A program made the translations under genes and the position numbers. 7,371 bases of DNA from Ignavibacteriales bacterium CG12_big_fil_rev_8_21_14_0_65_30_8. Its GTDB lineage: Bacteria; Bacteroidota; Ignavibacteria; Ignavibacteriales; Ignavibacteriaceae. Shown here piece after piece: positions 6,807 through 7,371 of this stretch. The notes under the pieces were generated by a model. That model did no database searches, was not told where the DNA came from, and saw only the letters and a list, made by a program, of their open reading frames with translations. The number at the start of each line of letters is the position of its first letter. The first letter of the stretch is position 1. The stretch spans positions 1-7,371 of the forward strand of contig PFGS01000152.1 of assembly GCA_002783525.1 (NCBI GenBank), given 5' to 3'.

Positions 6807-7371
6807 ATGCCTTTATTGAAAGATTGTAAAACTATACCGGAATTATTTGATTTTTTAACTGCTGATTATGGTCCAAAATCAAATAGTTTTGTGATGAAAT
6901 ATAAAGTTGATGGCAAATATCAGGGAATTGATTACAATCAATTTAGAGAAGAAACAGAATGTTTTGCACTTGGTTTAGTTAAACTTGGTTTAAAACCTCA
7001 CGACAAGGTTGCCATAATTTCTGAAAACAGACCGGAATGGATTTATTCAGATATGGCTATACTTTCTTTGGGTGGATTAAATGTTCCACTTTACCCATCA
7101 TTAACTGCAGAATCTGTAGAATACATTCTTAATAATTCAAGTTCAAAAGGAATTATCGTCTCAAATAAATTTCAATTAAATAAAATATTAAAAGTTAGAA
7201 AAAAGTGCAGATCACTGGAATATATAATTGTGTTAAATGAAAACGATAAAGTTGAAGATGATTTTTCAATTTACACATTTAAAGAAATCCAGAATATGGG
7301 TAAAGAATTTAGGCTAAAAAATCCCTCGTACTTTATGAATTCATTATCTTCAGTAAAAGAAGATGATCTGT
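6807..7371 (+). CDS. AMP-forming long-chain acyl-CoA synthetase (3' partial, N-terminal 188 codons)
   Basis: Activates fatty acids with ATP and CoA via an acyl-adenylate, giving acyl-CoA for lipid synthesis or beta-oxidation; soluble or membrane-associated. The reading frame runs to the right edge, so only the first third of an expected roughly 600-residue enzyme is present. Recognisable N-terminal signatures of the adenylate-forming superfamily are TIPELFD (9-15), ALGLVKLGLKPHDKVAIISE (54-73), NRPEW (74-78), DMAILSLGGLNVPLYPSLTA (82-101) and VEYILNNSSSKGIIVSN (104-120). NRPEW with VPLYPSL is typical of the long-chain (FAA1/COG1022-type) branch. The window stops at EDDL, about where the YTSGTTG P-loop should begin, so catalytic motifs cannot be checked. 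The start is secure from the ribosome binding site and the upstream stop. It is divergent from sucC. Chain-length preference is unknown; another AMP-ligase subfamily is possible but less likely. Confidence 0.9.
   Translation, partial: MPLLKDCKTIPELFDFLTADYGPKSNSFVMKYKVDGKYQGIDYNQFREETECFALGLVKLGLKPHDKVAIISENRPEWIYSDMAILSLGGLNVPLYPSLTAESVEYILNNSSSKGIIVSNKFQLNKILKVRKKCRSLEYIIVLNENDKVEDDFSIYTFKEIQNMGKEFRLKNPSYFMNSLSSVKEDDL

Noticed and set aside
1..7371. A hidden defence, mobile or CRISPR system
   Set aside because: All sizeable open frames are accounted for by household enzymes, a TPR protein and a secreted propeller protein; no transposase, integrase, direct-repeat array or toxin-antitoxin-like gene pair is visible.

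Overview
The window is strongly AT-rich and reads as ordinary chromosome from the Bacteroidota/Chlorobiota/Ignavibacteriota group. Three things point there. The first protein ends in a type IX secretion (T9SS) type A sorting domain opening with the LSQNYPNPFNPST block, a wording I associate with Ignavibacteria and relatives. The aminotransferase resembles the class Ib enzymes of Chlorobi/Bacteroidetes and plants. Several intergenic regions hold candidate TTG-N20-TAnnTTT(G) promoters. The phylum call is inference from these features, not from a search.

Layout, left to right. (1) The 3' part of a gene for a secreted, calcium-binding, FG-GAP/VCBS beta-propeller protein with an ASPIC/UnbV domain (CRTAC1 family) and a T9SS signal; its start lies off the left edge. 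(2) A complete class I aminotransferase gene on the + strand. (3) A complete shikimate dehydrogenase gene (aroE) on the - strand; its stop codon overlaps that of the aminotransferase by 4 bases. (4) Upstream of aroE on the same strand, a complete gene for a cytoplasmic protein made almost wholly of 34-residue TPR repeats. (5) A strong intrinsic terminator, then succinyl-CoA ligase beta subunit (sucC), also on the - strand. (6) A 257-base divergent promoter region. (7) On the + strand, the first 188 codons of an AMP-forming long-chain acyl-CoA synthetase, cut by the right edge.

How the genes may work together. aroE makes shikimate for aromatic amino acids. The convergent aminotransferase is of the class that can act on aspartate and sometimes prephenate, so the two may both serve amino-acid synthesis. 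The TPR gene and aroE probably form one transcription unit, and a TPR gene beside aroE is a neighbourhood I recall from Bacteroidota. sucC (TCA cycle) and the acyl-CoA synthetase (fatty-acid activation) are transcribed divergently; both make or use acyl-CoA thioesters, but no shared control is shown. No RNA genes, mobile elements, CRISPR arrays or defence genes were seen. I found no convincing new multi-gene system. The least-explained items are the TPR protein with its aroE linkage and the secreted propeller protein.
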